Shown here: one piece after another, positions 1-11,149 of the stretch
How the letters are laid out: the number at the start of each line of letters is the position of its first letter
How positions within the stretch are numbered: the first letter of the stretch is position 1
Translations under genes and position numbers: made by a program
Notes under the pieces: model-generated
What the model was told of the DNA's origin: nothing
What the model saw: only the letters and a program-made list of their open reading frames with translations
Database searches by the model: none
DNA from: Cinnamomum chago
Taxonomy: Eukaryota; Streptophyta; Magnoliopsida; Laurales; Lauraceae
Direction of reading: 5' to 3'
DNA: 64,000 nt
NCBI GenBank assembly: GCA_038049695.1
Contig: CP142457.1
Coordinates: forward strand, 60,880,501 to 60,944,500

Positions 1-330
1 TTGAAATTTCAAACTCGTACTGACTGTAGGCAGTGAACCAAGAGGTAATCGCGCAGCCTAATATGACCATTTACAATATGTTGAATTCAAAGAGGAGATT
101 CATAAATATGTGAATTATTTCAGAAGCATGAACCTCGACCTTGAATAAAATGCAGAAATTATTACCACGCATCTTCTGCATCCCCGTCACTGTCATGGTC
201 ATCAACCATTATCTTGTTTTTCTTCTTCTTTCTTCCACTTAATAAGTACGCAGATTTTATCAAGTCCATACAGTGGACAGTGAGTGGACCCCTATTCATT
301 CTGTATGCAGATTCAAACCAAAATTACTTG
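1..330 (-). other. OMT upstream-flank homologue at left edge
   Basis: This stretch resembles the 5' flanks of the OMT genes further right. It shares the phrase cagcctaatatgaccattta with the region near 6930 and 40160. It also carries the later ttcttcttctttcttccac / aagtggaccc segment found near 8360 and 40745. Because the OMT genes all read leftward, this is the promoter-side flank of a copy that would lie just left of the window. The similarity is by eye and diverged. Confidence 0.55.
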
Positions 331-2500
331 GGACCTTTACCCCCCTACTTTTGATTAGAAACCCAATTAACCTAAATTAAGAAAAGAAAAGGGCTTGAAA
401 CCAAACTCGAATCCACACCCACATATTTATTTTTATGTATATAATCTATATATAGTTTAAATGGATCATTGCAGGATTTTCTTGTAGGTGAAGAAAGCAT
501 TAATGATTGATAGATAATATTTACTTATTGATTTATCATTAATAATTCATAAATCTAATTAGTATTTTCCATTTTTTTAGTAATATCTAAGGAAATGCCC
601 TAGATTTGAAAATACTCAACACTTTTTGAGAAATGATTTCTTAGGACTTTGTGCACTCTGATGATGAACTCAATAATCCTTTTCTCCTTGTTGAGAGTTG
701 TATTTCACTTTAATCAAATTACAACCCAAGTCGTACTAGTCACATGAAAACTCATCCAACTGTAAAACAACTATCAAATAATCTCCCATTCAAAGGAATT
801 GAAACAAGGGAAGACGGGCCAACCATTACTCTAATAGTCACAACTTGGATAAATCAACATGCCATATGCATCTCCACCTCATATCCTTCACGTCATATCC
901 TTCACTACCTACAAGAAAATACATTTTTTAGCATCGAACTTATAGTGGTGGCCGGACAAAAGAACCGCTATAAGTCACTTACCAAAAAAAAAAGGCCTCT
1001 AGACCCTGCTAAAAGTTTCCTTCGCCGTCCGACTGAAAACCACCCTTGTCTCCTAACTTTTCTGTTTTTCTTTTTTTTTTTCCTTTGTGTAAGTTACTTT
1101 TTGCTCACATCTCATGTTCTCATTTCTACATATCTACTCTACTTGCTCTCAATTGCGAAAATAGCTATGGTCATATATTTACTTTTTTTTGTTTTCTTTC
1201 GAAAAATCTACCGTTGGGCAATGTATTGGGGCCGCCAATCAAGTTTATAATTACTTCTCAATTGCATGAATATTTGGTTTACTTGGTAGGGACAGAGCAC
1301 GGGTTCTTGTGCTAGTGTACTTATGTGAACAAACCGTACCTAACCGTTAAGGTTATCATTGTATTACTAACGAGGTTATCATTGTATTACTCACGAGGAG
1401 AAAATCGTTGGTCTTGCACAAAATTCGACTTGTGCTGGTGCCCAATCCAGATATTCTGGGAAATTGAAAGGCCAGTGGGGAGTCCTTGGTCAAATTCCAA
1501 CCAACTCATTACGTAGACAATTGTAAAGCTTTGCCTATCTTCAATGCCCTGTAGGAAATAGATAAGACTGTCGTCGGCTGCAGGGTTGTAGGTCTGCTTG
1601 TCTTTCTTCAATGTTCTGGCCAAATCGAAAGCATCTTATACAGATTAAAGATAGGACTGCATGATGTCAGCATGAACATTAGTTCCTAAACTAAGTAGAT
1701 GGTTAATCCACATTCAGGTGGGCTTGACAGACTTGGAAACTTTTGCAGCCAAATTATACTTTGACATATATAAGACAAAACGGAACACTTCCAAGCCCAC
1801 AATGGGCTTGACAATGCCTAGCCCACGTTGTGCCAGATTTGAGCTGTACTTTTAGGGCCACATTCACTTATCTTACACTCAACCTAACTACCAAATACAT
1901 ATCCTAGAACGGAATCGCAATCCAGTCATTTCATATCATTTAATTGACTTGAGAAAACGGTGCCAATCTGAGCCCACCGCACGCCTAGGGTTTCAAACTT
2001 TTATATATTCTGAAACATGGGTTAGACATGGTAATTGAAAATCAAAATTCCTCTAATGCTTGCCCATCATGTCAAGCTTTTGAGTGCCACTCGCCTTACC
2101 AAATGTAAGAGGACGATAAATATAAATATAAATTTTAGATCCAATGAGCTCTTTACTCGAATACACGATATGATTAGTGACAAGATAAATGGTGAAATAT
2201 ACATTTTGGCTATCTAATTCTTAGCCTTAGCTTATATTTGAGGATCCTTTCGTATATATGGTAAGACAAGAGGCCTACAACCATGCCACATGTCCTAGGA
2301 TTAGATAGCATCTTGTTGATGCTGCATAAGCGGTAGAGACCCTGCATTCAACGGCGGACCCAAAAATCTCATTTGGATGTTGCGGGTAATGGTCAAGTTA
2401 AAAAGTCAAATAATAAAATAATTTTTTTAAATATTATTTAAAGAGTTTCTCAACCCACACAATTACGTTTAGTTCTGCCCTTGCTTGGATCCTACCACAA
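331..2500. other. Gene-poor stretch
   Basis: I see no recognisable gene. The part around 640-750 matches OMT upstream flank near 9040 (shared gagagttgtatttcactt). At 903 there is a CACTA-like terminus (cactacctacaagaaaata) without a partner end. The rest is AT-rich, with scattered short open frames of no family signature. Confidence 0.5.
1387..1623 (-). other. Unrecognised exon-like open frame, 78 codons
   Basis: This frame has a more protein-like composition than its neighbours (runs such as NPAADDSLIYFLQGIEDR), with few low-complexity residues. I do not recognise the family and see no flanking exons. It may be a captured gene fragment, part of a transposon, or chance. Treat it as hypothetical. 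Confidence 0.2.
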
Positions 2501-2511
2501 ATATGGGCTAC

Positions 2512-2600
2512 ACCTAGTGGCAGAGACCCGACACCTAGTGGCAGAGACCCCCACCCCACCCCCCCCCACCCCCCCAAAAAAAAAAAAAAAAAAAAATCAA
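2512..2600. repeat. Short direct duplication followed by poly-C and poly-A tracts
   Basis: The 18-base phrase cacctagtggcagagacc occurs twice back to back. It is followed by a C-rich run and about 22 consecutive A residues. This looks like slippage-prone low-complexity DNA, possibly the tail of an old retroposon. Confidence 0.6.
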
Positions 2601-2954
2601 AAACCCCCCTTTTCTTTATAACATTTTTATAAACTTTTAGATATGGCTCCCCTAGAAAAATTCCTATATGTTTGAAAAATTACATTTATTTTTTAATGGC
2701 CCCACAGAAGAAATGCACCTACCATTCTCAAGAATCCACAGGCCAAACCAGCTACTAACAGACAAACGGCGGCGGGGTTCGGCTGCCGTGTGAAGATTTT
2801 TAGCAACACCTACCATTCTCAAGGGTCCCCAAGCGAAACCAGATACAATAAAATATGAATTTTGAAGTGGGAGGTTTTTTCCGCCCGAACCACTGCCGTC
2901 AAGCCTCCTTATATACCATCTAAAGATATTTTATTAGAAATAGGCAGGAAAAAA

Positions 2955-3130
2955 TTTCCACCAAAATTGCAACTAAAAGTCTAAAATGACTCGTTGCCCT
3001 AAGGAATGACAATTCTCACATGCGGCTCGAGGTTTGAATCCTGAGTATGGCGCCGCTTCTTTACACGGGCTTTCCTTCCCACTTGTCTCTGTTTTTTATA
3101 GTGTTAAGATTCCCATTCATTTAAAAACTA
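2955..3130 (+). mobile_element. Possible tRNA-derived SINE fragment
   Basis: The sequence ggtttgaatcc matches a RNA polymerase III B box (GGTTCGANTCC) with one change. A loose A-box-like segment lies about 35 bases before it. No clear poly-A tail or target-site duplication was found, so the call rests mainly on the B box. Confidence 0.3.
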
Positions 3131-3274
3131 AAATAGAGCCATGCAGACACCATACCAAAACGGAACTGAACATCAATTTGGAGCAAATCTAGGTTGCTTT
3201 TATATTATAATCAGGTGGAAATGTCAATCTTCTTTAATTACCACCAATTTCTCAAGCCCCCTCTTTTTTCTTCG

Positions 3275-3400
3275 TTTTTTTTTAAACAGCCCACTTAAGT
3301 GGAAATGAAGCCTACCTAGAGTTCCAACCCCGGCCAACTAAGTACGTAAGAAATGACGCTCCTTACCACTCGGGTTAAGAGCCGTTCTTTCTCGAGCATC
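3275..3400 (-). mobile_element. Possible tRNA-derived SINE fragment, minus strand
   Basis: Read on the minus strand there is gagtggtaaggagcg (A-box-like), followed after about 30 bases by ccggggttggaactc (B-box-like). This is the usual head of plant tRNA-derived SINEs. The tail is not clear, because the 3275-3290 side abuts a T-rich run that would be poly-A on the minus strand. Confidence 0.4.
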
Positions 3401-3405
3401 CTCTT

Positions 3406-3536
3406 ATTGTGTGGGGTCTACATTAAAAATTCATAATATGTGGGTGTAGCTTTAGACAGGCCTTTACGTGGTCTAGAAAACGGTCTGTCTAAAGCTGGAC
3501 CCACATTATGAATTATCAAGGTAGACCTCACACAAT
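3406..3536. repeat. Long imperfect inverted repeat (hairpin)
   Basis: The left arm, about 3406-3459, pairs with the right arm, about 3485-3536. Both contain the phrase attgtgtg-gtctac...cataat-gtgggt...agctttagacag or its reverse complement. The loop is about 25 bases. It could be a small MITE core or arise from inverted units of the adjoining tandem repeat. Confidence 0.7.
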
Positions 3537-3539
3537 AAC

Positions 3540-4120
3540 TCCTAAAAAAGGTAGGCCCAAGTACTACAATTCTAAAAAGGTGAGCCCATTCTTAAAGGTG
3601 GGTTCCATATTGTAATTCTTAAATATGGCCCCTCATGTATAAATTTTTGAAGGGAGGCCACGATCATGATTTTTAAAGGCGGGTCGCACACTTTAATTCT
3701 TAAAATAGGTGGTTTTCATGTTGTGTTTTTCACAAGATGTACCCAAGTGTCATAATTTTTAAAAAGGTGGGTTCCACGTTGTGATTTCTAAATGTGAGCA
3801 CTGACATATGACAAAAAGGTGACCTCCATCTTCTAATTCCAAGGTAGACCTCAAATTGTAACATCTAAAGGGGGGACCCATGCGTAACAATTTCTAAAAA
3901 TAGAGTCACACTGTGTTCCTAAAAGTGGGCCCACCTAGTAATTTCTATAAAAGGTGGGCCCCATGTTATAATTCCTAAAGATGGGTCTTGTGTTTTTATT
4001 TTTAGAAGTTGATCACACATTGTAGTTTTAAAGATAATGGGCCCCATGTATGACATAATTCCTAAAAGTTGGCCCCATTTACAAATTCCCAAAGGTAAAA
4101 CCCATGTTATAGTATCTAGC
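3540..4120. repeat. Degenerate tandem repeat, unit roughly 35-50 bp
   Basis: Phrases of the form aaaggtgggccccatgt, followed by ataattcctaaa, recur many times with substitutions and variable spacing. This is an old minisatellite-like array. It adjoins the inverted repeat at 3406-3536, whose arms use the same words. Confidence 0.6.
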
Positions 4121-4440
4121 CAGTATGTTTACATGAGGGGTGAAATGAGATAAAATTAAGGGTCAAATCAAAAGAAAGAAAAATAATTGGGGAGTTGAGA
4201 GTAAAAACACTAAAAGACAAAAAATTATTCCTCTCCTTTTTGTCATTTAGTGCCTTTTAAATTAGCCTTTTATCATTTTATGACTTTACTTTCAACCTCT
4301 TACTCTCCTTTTTTTTTCTCTTGATTCAACCACTTAATTTTATTTCATTTCACCTCTCATGACAAGCCCCATCCAATAATTGCAGTCAAGAATTCTTATA
4401 CGTAAGAAACAAGAAATATATGGAATTCAAGATGCATTGT

Positions 4441-4708
4441 TGTTGGGTTTACGTCTTGTATTAGGAAGGGACCGAGCTTTGGATTAGGGGTATTTTGGTC
4501 TTTGTATCGGGGCATTTTTAGGGGCTAAGAAAGCTGAGATTATAAATACGATGTAATCTGTAACCCTAGCCTTAAGGTAGTGGAATAGTAAAGAGAGTGA
4601 ATTCTCTTTGGCCATGGACGTAAGTACTTCACCAAACCAAGTAACTCTTGTATGTGGCTTGATTGTCGATTGCGGGTACCAGCGCTTCCGCACACACGCA
4701 CACAAACA
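4441..4708 (+). mobile_element. Solo Copia-type LTR
   Basis: The segment begins TGTTGGG and ends cacaaaca. Inside it are ggtattttggt, a TATA-like attataaatacgatgtaa and a 3' part with gattgtcgattgcgg and cttccgcac. The same order of motifs is seen in the LTR at 36008-36325 and the fragment at 21578-21883, so all three belong to one diverged family. No internal domain is adjacent and no clean target-site duplication was found. Confidence 0.6.
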
Positions 4709-5418
4709 TGTCATGCAAGTGTTAAAAGTAATAACAAAATAGAGAATTCAGAAAAGATAGAATTCAGCAGCAATCTAGAATTTCAGAATTTGGAGTTCCC
4801 AAATAAAACCACCAAACATGAATTTCAGAAGCTCTGGCAAAGAAAACCACCAAACATGAATTTGGAATTCAACACCTCTTTTATTGCAGCTCACGGAGGC
4901 ACCAAATTTTACATAGATTAGGGTCATCCAACGACTAGGCGGTGATGATATTTTATTGAATGGCAATCAAGCACAGTAATTCCAGAGGGTAAAAACATCC
5001 ATACATTCCAATTATACATTAATTCAGCACATATATATATATATATATCTTACCCAGTTCTTGAACATTATTAACATAAAAATAAGATGAGGGACATTTA
5101 ACAATAACTGTCTTTATTAATATATATCTTCATACAATATATAACAAAGTCCTAGTCTTTTTTCATATATGCAAATAGCCACTTCCACGCATCTTAGATA
5201 CAGAAAAATAAGTCAAATTTCACCGCGTGGTCCCAAAGGCCTTGGACAATAAATAATTGTTGCCATACAAGATCTTGTCGGTTTAATTAGAGCGGTAATT
5301 ATTTAAAACTAGAAACAACTCGGTTCTGAATAACAGCAATTCTATTCCTTTTTTTTTACTCCTTCCTCCTTTAGAGGATCATTTCCACCACCTGATTACA
5401 AACCATGATATATAATAA
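4709..5418 (-). other. 3' flank of OMT copy 1
   Basis: This is AT-rich non-coding DNA downstream of OMT copy 1. The part near 5280-5400 (cggtaattatttaaaac, then aggatcatttccaccacctg) matches the 3' flanks of the other OMT copies near 20220-20340 and 37690-38640. A short (AT)n run lies at 5031-5048. No gene is seen. Confidence 0.6.
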
Positions 5419-6648
5419 TCATGGATAGAGCTCAATGAGAGATCGCAAACCCAGCACTGGTGTTATCTTGTATTCACCGAATCCCGCATCGTTGAAGATT
5501 TTGCGCCATTCTTGTTCATCTCTCTCTTTACCTCCTTCATGCACCATCATCATCACGTCGAAACAGAGCTGTGACTCTGCCAACTTGCGATCAGCCTGTG
5601 TAGTGTCCACAACCATATCCACTAAGATCACCTTTCCTCCCTTCTCTTTAGAGGGGATTGCTTCCTTGCATCGTTTCAATATCTCTACGCAATGTTCGTC
5701 GCTCCAGTCATGAAGAATATTCTGCAAAGCATTAGATCCATGAAGATTGTTTTTAGTTTTGTTGCTCAAATTAAATTAATAAATGAGTATGTTACACATG
5801 GTGCTCAAACCCAACCCAACTCTTTTCAACCACCTATTTGTAAATGCAATTTTAAAGAAAGATACCTTTAGAAAAAGTGCATCAGCCTTGGGGATGGACT
5901 CAAACATGTCTCCACCAACGAAATCCAAGTCGGTAGTTTTGAGGGGCGCGTCTGCAACCACATGTGGGAGGTCAAGCACTGTGCACTTGATGTGTGGGAA
6001 TATCCTGGAAATTGTAGTGGCACTCAAACCAGTGCCACCCCCAACATCGACTAGGGACCCCACCCCTTGGAAAACCCCACCACACTCGTTGACAAGGACT
6101 TCCATCAGAATACTAGAGTCACTAGCCATGGCCTTATTGAACATGTTGGCAGCCTCAGGGTTCTTGGCCATGAACTCCCAAATAGGCATCCCAGTGGCCG
6201 TCTCCATGACCGACGCCTCCTTCCCTTGGAACCATTTTCCTAAGAAGTTCCATGGAGATGTGAAGTCGGAGTTCAGCATCATTAGCAAAAATGGTGACTG
6301 ACTCATCTTCGACCCACTTAAGAGGAGTTTGGAGGAAGCTGTGAGCACATATCCTTCTCCATCCTCATTCTTCTGCACGGCGAAGAAGCCTGAGTGAACC
6401 AAAAGCCGCATGAGCCGGCATACATCACCAGCTCGGGTCGGGGGCACTGGGAGTGAGTCTACGAGCTGGGAGTGGGTCATGGGTCGGCCATGGTTGTTGA
6501 TGATGTCTGGTATGCCGAGCTCAACAGCACATTTGAGAGACATGTTACTGATGGTCTGCAATAGGTGGTTCCAAATGTGTGCTTGGGCTTGCAGCAATTC
6601 ATGGGTATCCCCTCGTCCCTTAGTGAGCTCCATGGCGACTGGACTCAT
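5419..6648 (-). CDS. O-methyltransferase, COMT-like class II, copy 1 (two exons)
   Basis: Exon 1 is 5866-6648 and exon 2 is 5419-5721. The 144-bp intron has GT at its start (5864-5865) and TTTGCAG at its end, and the joined frame is open for 361 codons, the usual length. The N-terminal part (LLQAQAHIWNHLL, LKCAVELGIPDII) is the plant dimerisation domain. The SAM-binding core shows VDVGGGTG, DLPHVVADAP and GGDMFESIP. Exon 2 begins at NILHDWSDEHC, which holds the catalytic His, and continues GKVILVDMVVD, ending in GLRSLIELYP. The family transfers methyl from S-adenosylmethionine to phenolic hydroxyls in the cytosol; resveratrol/orcinol/eugenol-OMT-like members look closest, but the substrate cannot be read. 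A second ATG at codon 6 has the stronger context (gccATGG), so the protein may be 356 residues. Confidence 0.93.
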
Positions 6649-6781
6649 GTCTAGGAAGCTGAAATAGCCTTTCTAAACAAGCAAGCTCAAGAAAACTGAA
6701 GGGCAGGAAGATGAAAAAGAAACACTTGAAAGTTGAGCTAGCTTCTCTTCCTTTGCTCCAAACTTCATTTCTACACCCCCC

Positions 6782-6789
6782 CTTATATA
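6782..6789 (-). promoter_or_regulatory. TATA box of OMT copy 1
   Basis: On the minus strand this reads TATATAAG, about 135 bases before the ATG. The same word in the same setting (ccTATATAAGggg...tgtagaaatgaagtttgg) is present before OMT copies 2 and 3. That conservation in position supports a core promoter with a leader of roughly 100 nt. Confidence 0.7.
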
Positions 6790-6869
6790 GGAATTTTAAC
6801 GTGCATCGGCATAAATGCGGATACATCATCATAAACGTAATATATTGAACAAATGGAGAAAACATTCGT

Positions 6870-6960
6870 CAGAATATTTTGAAATTTCAAGATTATACGA
6901 ACACCCATCGCGTCAGTAACGCAGCCCAATATGACCGTTTACTTACAATATATTGACTCA
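6870..6960 (-). promoter_or_regulatory. Conserved OMT upstream block
   Basis: The phrases tttcaagattatacgaacac and cagcccaatatgaccgttta occur here and again at about 40110-40175. Diverged versions lie at 33030-33140 and 1-90, and the first phrase recurs at 63970-64000. It is the best conserved distal promoter-side segment of the array. Whether it binds a factor is unknown; shared ancestry alone would explain it. Confidence 0.5.
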
Positions 6961-7096
6961 AAAGTGGATGAACCTCTGAGAAGTTCTGTGCAGTTTTTTT
7001 GGTTCCTCTGTTTGCTAGTTTTTTTAATAGATTGCAGTTTGGCCTTGCTGCCATGTTTGGATTGGTTTGTATTTTTGTAAGCCTCCCTCTTTTTTG

Positions 7097-8095
7097 TAGA
7101 GGAACTTACGGGACAAATCCTCGTAGGATCCATACGTCCTACCAAGGCCCCGTATCACATTGGACACGAGAGAGGTCCTCATGTGGCCTTTTTCTTCTTC
7201 TTCTTCTTCTTCTTTTTGTCGTTTTGTGATTTGGTCAATGTTGACCATTATATAGATCCTATTTTTTACAATATGTAACTGTCTTATTTGCTGAACATAG
7301 TAGAATTGTTGATATCGACCATATCGCGAAATAACAAGAAAAAAATACAAGTATGAGTTTTCTTCCTTAGAGGAGGAGGGAGGATCGCCTCAACATGCCC
7401 ATCTTCTTCTCTCTCCTCATTCAAGACCTTATCCCACACACAAAACAAGCACAGTCTCTCTCTCAAACGGTTCAATGGAACAAAAATCTCTTTCAGGCAT
7501 TTCATCAAACACCTTCGTTACGCACCACCAACCAACCCCAGTCCTTCTCTTTAATTGAAGTTCCTGGATACTTATCAACTGTAACCATTTATTATAACAA
7601 CTTTTGTTTTAGATAACAACTGTTGTTTATAAATTACAAAAGAATATCAACACAAAATATCTTTCAGATAGCTCTACCATAAGTTCTTAATCCACTAAAA
7701 CTCCCTATTGCTTTAAGACCAAGTTTTTGACTATTTCATTTTCTTTCATTCAAAGATTGACTACAATTTTGTGCTTGTTTTGTGTGTGAGATGAGGTCTT
7801 GATTGAGAGAGAGAAGAAGATGGGCATGTTGAGGCGGTCCTCCCTCCTCCTCCTCCTCCTCCTCCTCCTCCTCTAAGGGAGAAAACCCATATTTTTTTTT
7901 TTTTATTATTTCAAGATATGGTCAACAGTAAATAAGACAGTTACAAGTTAAAGAAAATATGACTGATATAATGATCGATATCGACCATATCACAAAAAAA
8001 GAAAAAAAAAAAAAAAGAAGAAGAAGAATTAGAAGAATACGGGATCTAGGCAGGACCTATGGAGTCCTATGAGGATTTGTCCCATAAATTCCTCT
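7097..8095. mobile_element. One-kilobase foldback / long-TIR element
   Basis: The two halves are inverted copies. The left end (agaggaacttacgggacaaa) pairs with the right end (tttgtcccataaattcctct). Inner segments also pair: aagatgggcatgttgaggcg near 7820 with its complement near 7390, and ataagacagttac near 7935 with its complement near 7275. Arms are about 400 bp, with TTC and CTC microsatellites in opposite arms, and a loop near 7480-7740. Homologous upstream DNA of OMT copy 3 (about 40262-40290) lacks it. It encodes no protein. Long TIRs suggest a Mutator-like or foldback family, but a target-site duplication is not certain. Confidence 0.75.
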
Positions 8096-8185
8096 TTTTT
8101 CTTATTCCCATCTGTAATGGGGGCTTTCTGCCCAGTTTCCTTTCCTAATACAAATTTATCTTCAAGCCAAAAAAAAAAACCATTA
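8096..8185 (+). mobile_element. Short retroposon 3' tail
   Basis: The sequence gtaatgggggctttctgccc...cttatcttcaagc followed by a poly-A run looks like the 3' end of a truncated L1-type LINE. It recurs at about 40287-40350 and 40552-40622, so it predates duplication of the OMT flanks. Confidence 0.4.
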
Positions 8186-9839
8186 TATTGACTCAAAAGT
8201 GGAGAGTGTTTCTAAGCACGTGAAGTACTATTTGAAAAAGAATGAACCTTGAAAAACAAAACATAAGTGTTTAAAAAAAAAAAGATTGTATTGACTCAAA
8301 AGTGGAGAGAACCTTGCAAAACAAAACATAAATGCTGCGTACACTTATTCTTCATCGTCGTAATGGTCTTCGTTTTTCTTCTTCTTTATTCCACAATGCA
8401 CGTGAATTTTATCCAAGTCAATAAAGTGGACCCAAATTATTTGAAATGGTGTTTAATGACCTTCTCTCATGCGGTTTTACGTACCATTCTTTTGTCCTCT
8501 TGTTGACTGATTTCACAAAAGGAAAATTTCAATAAGTAGGAGATTTTTCACTCATTTTCAGAAAAGTACACAAGAATTTAGATGTTTTTAAAAAGTATAA
8601 AGGTTTTCCATATTTTTTTAATCAAGTTCTGTTCGTAAGATAATTTTGAAAAATGATAAAAATACCCTTATGACAAGGTTCGATCTTTTTTTAACCTTCT
8701 TTTGTCCTCAAAATCAACCAAAAAATAACTTTATAGCCTTAATTACTAATCAAATGTTGATGGTGGGTTACAATGATAGAATATGTTTGGGTTTTTTTTC
8801 TCTAAATTCTCACATGGTGCCAGTTTCAACTTGATTTTTATTATCATAACAATCTAAAAAAGGTAGTTTTTCTGCCATTTAGAATCCAATAACACCTATA
8901 CATAAAATATCGTTGAAACGGGCTTAGTAGGTCATTTGGGTCAGACTTGATCAATTCTCTTAAATAATTTATTAAAGAGAAAATCTAAAATATTATATAT
9001 GGGCATTTTTGTTATTTTAAAAATTTTATGGTGCAGACTAGAATCCTTTTCACCATGCTGAGAGTTGTATTTCACTTCAATAAAGGAAAACCCATATCAG
9101 ACTATTCACATGCTAACCATTCCACCCCCAACTAATTAATGAAAATCCGTTGATTAATTAATTAAATTCATTTAATGACGATCAATCAATTGTAATGAAT
9201 TTTGCATAATCTCATGAACCAGACCCAAGAAACGGGACCTTCCAAATTAAAAGCTATGTTCACTTCCAGTAGTTTCAGATTTTGATCAGTGCTTCCACTC
9301 CTAAGTAGAATTGATAAGTTTTTTGTACATCTTTTTTTCCATTTCTCTTGGACATCTAACCCACTTGGGCTGATACTTTTTTTTTTTACCACTCCTAAGG
9401 GCCCGTTAAAAAACGTACCCTTTTCTTTATAAGATCTGAATTCTTGTATCTAGAATTCCAAAATTCCTCAAATGTTGTCCCTCAGTGGATTTTTCTTAAC
9501 TCCTCATGGGCCTCGTAGCATTTTGAAATTTTAAAGGATTTGGAATTCTAAGAATCTCAAAGCCCTTTTCAATTGACTTTTCAAATAGGTTGAAATCTTG
9601 AGAATTTGGAATGAAACAAGCAACTTAGAAATGCTAGCTAGGAGATCTAGATTGTCACTTCATGTTATAAATTTTCAACATAGTGAATTCTAATAAGAAA
9701 TGCATGTAAAGAAGAGAGCCTGGCAGTAGCAAAAGAAAAAATAAATACTATCCCTAATATTCAATCCTGAGTGATTAAAGTTTAAATATTTTTTACAAAA
9801 TTATTCAGGTGATTTCTGATTTTGAATCGGTGAGTAGGT
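8186..9839. repeat. OMT upstream duplication block (copy 1)
   Basis: This non-coding block matches the upstream side of OMT copy 3. It corresponds to about 40660-41498 and continues at 44282-44890, then picks up again after the LINE at 53833. Shared landmarks include cttcatcgtcg, caccatgctgagagttgt and catgaaccagac. It serves as the empty-site reference for the solo LTR at 41499-44281 and the LINE at 44907. No gene is present. Confidence 0.75.
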
Positions 9840-9905
9840 GATTTGATGTTTGATGACATCCGGTATGCCTATGACACGGCACCTTTGAGAGGCGTGGAGG
9901 CTTTG
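9840..9905 (-). pseudogene. OMT exon 1 relic (N-terminal part)
   Basis: The plus-strand text tgatgacatccggtatgcc...cacctttgagaggcgtg matches the intact genes' tgatgatgtctggtatgcc...cacatttgagagacatg. On the minus strand it gives TPLKGAV and, after a frame change, IGIPDVI, corresponding to SLKCAVELGIPDII. Only about 65 bases can be aligned, so it is a decayed fragment of another family member. Confidence 0.45.
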
Positions 9906-10155
9906 AAGTCTTGAAACTCCTGGTTAACCTGTTGCACAGAAGCCAAGATAGGGAACAGCGTGGGTCATGCTAATTAATAGGAGCAGCACACAGGGAAGAC
10001 AATCAAGTCTGTAGGGAAATTTGACCTTATCGTGGGCCAACACCTATTGGAGTGATATGTGGCAATGCCCTGTCTGGAAGGATTTTTTAATAGGTGGGCC
10101 TGTTGAGTTTCACCTCTGTCACTCATGGAAAGCTTGGGTAGTTGTGTGAGATTTA

Positions 10156-11034
10156 GGGCATGTTTGGTAAACGTAGAAGAATCTGTTGTTTAGAGGATTC
10201 TCTCCATCTCAAAAGAATCAATGCATCCTCAAGAAGGATTCTTAATGAGAGTTTCATGTTTAGATGGAGGGAGGTTTCCTATAAATTGTAGAATGTATGA
10301 TCCAATTGTCACAAATATTTTTTTTTTAATTTTCCAAAATCCATGAAAAATCAAGACCTCAACTTTCACCTCAAAGTATTTTGTGGTCATCTAGAGAATA
10401 TGTACGGTTCAGATCATGCAACGGGGGCCCACAGGAATAAGAAATTAATATTTTAGTACTAAACTTTTGTGTAAATATCTCAAGATATGATAAGGATCAA
10501 CGGTTGAAATTTGGTCAACTAGCCGTGTTGGACCTTCCAGAAATAACTAATGGTTCAGATCATGATCATGATCTTGGGGCCCACAGAAACCAGAAAATCG
10601 AAAAAAACGGACTGGATTTAATCCCATTTTTTTGCCCACAGCATATCAGAAATTGTCATCTAACGGTTTGGACGATTTTGCAAATATCTCAAGATCTAAG
10701 ATGAATCAACGGCTGAAATTTTGGGAGATGGCGGTTTTGGACCTTCTTAACAATATTATCGGTTCAGATCTTGATTGTGGAGCCCATAAAAACCAAAAAA
10801 ACGCAAAAACCGGTCTGCCCTCTATTAACGTCCAAATGTACTGTAGCTCCGCAAATCCCCTCTTGCGCGGAATCCATGAATCCGATGGGGGGGCGTCCGA
10901 CTCTACAAATATTCAAAAGGGTGGATATCTGCAATCCATCCTCTTCAAATCCATGCCATTCCAAACAAGGAAATCCGCGTGATTGTGGATTCTGGGCGAG
11001 GAATCCGTGGCGAAGACCGTTGCCAAACATGCCC
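10156..11034. mobile_element. PIF/Harbinger-type MITE with TTA duplication
   Basis: The termini GGGCATGTTTGGTAAAC and GTTGCCAAACATGCCC are inverted copies, flanked by TTA at 10153-10155 and 11035-11037. A related flank at about 11821-11870 (gtgtgagatttagagactaa) shows the unoccupied site, which confirms the boundaries. The 879-bp interior has no transposase. It contains about three diverged copies of a module with atctcaagat, caacggttgaaattt and ggttcagatc. Confidence 0.85.
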
Positions 11035-11149
11035 TTAGAGACTAAATTTGTGCAACAAGAGGATTTTGGGATTTAGATGCAAATTGTTCTCATTTTCCAT
11101 CGTTAATTGTTTCATTATTATTAGGTACAATACATAATGGATTTTTGGT

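Noticed and set aside
744-1315. Overlapping open frames of 168 and 89 codons
   Set aside because: They overlap in different frames, are rich in Phe/Ser runs from a T-rich tract and show no domain or splice context.
4484-4966. Several 60-90-codon frames on both strands
   Set aside because: They lie across a solo LTR and AT-rich flank and overlap each other; no family signature.
5435-6667. Plus-strand open frames opposite OMT copy 1 (92, 172 and 85 codons), with equivalents opposite copies 2 and 3
   Set aside because: They are antisense shadows of the conserved OMT exons; their conservation follows from the minus-strand gene.
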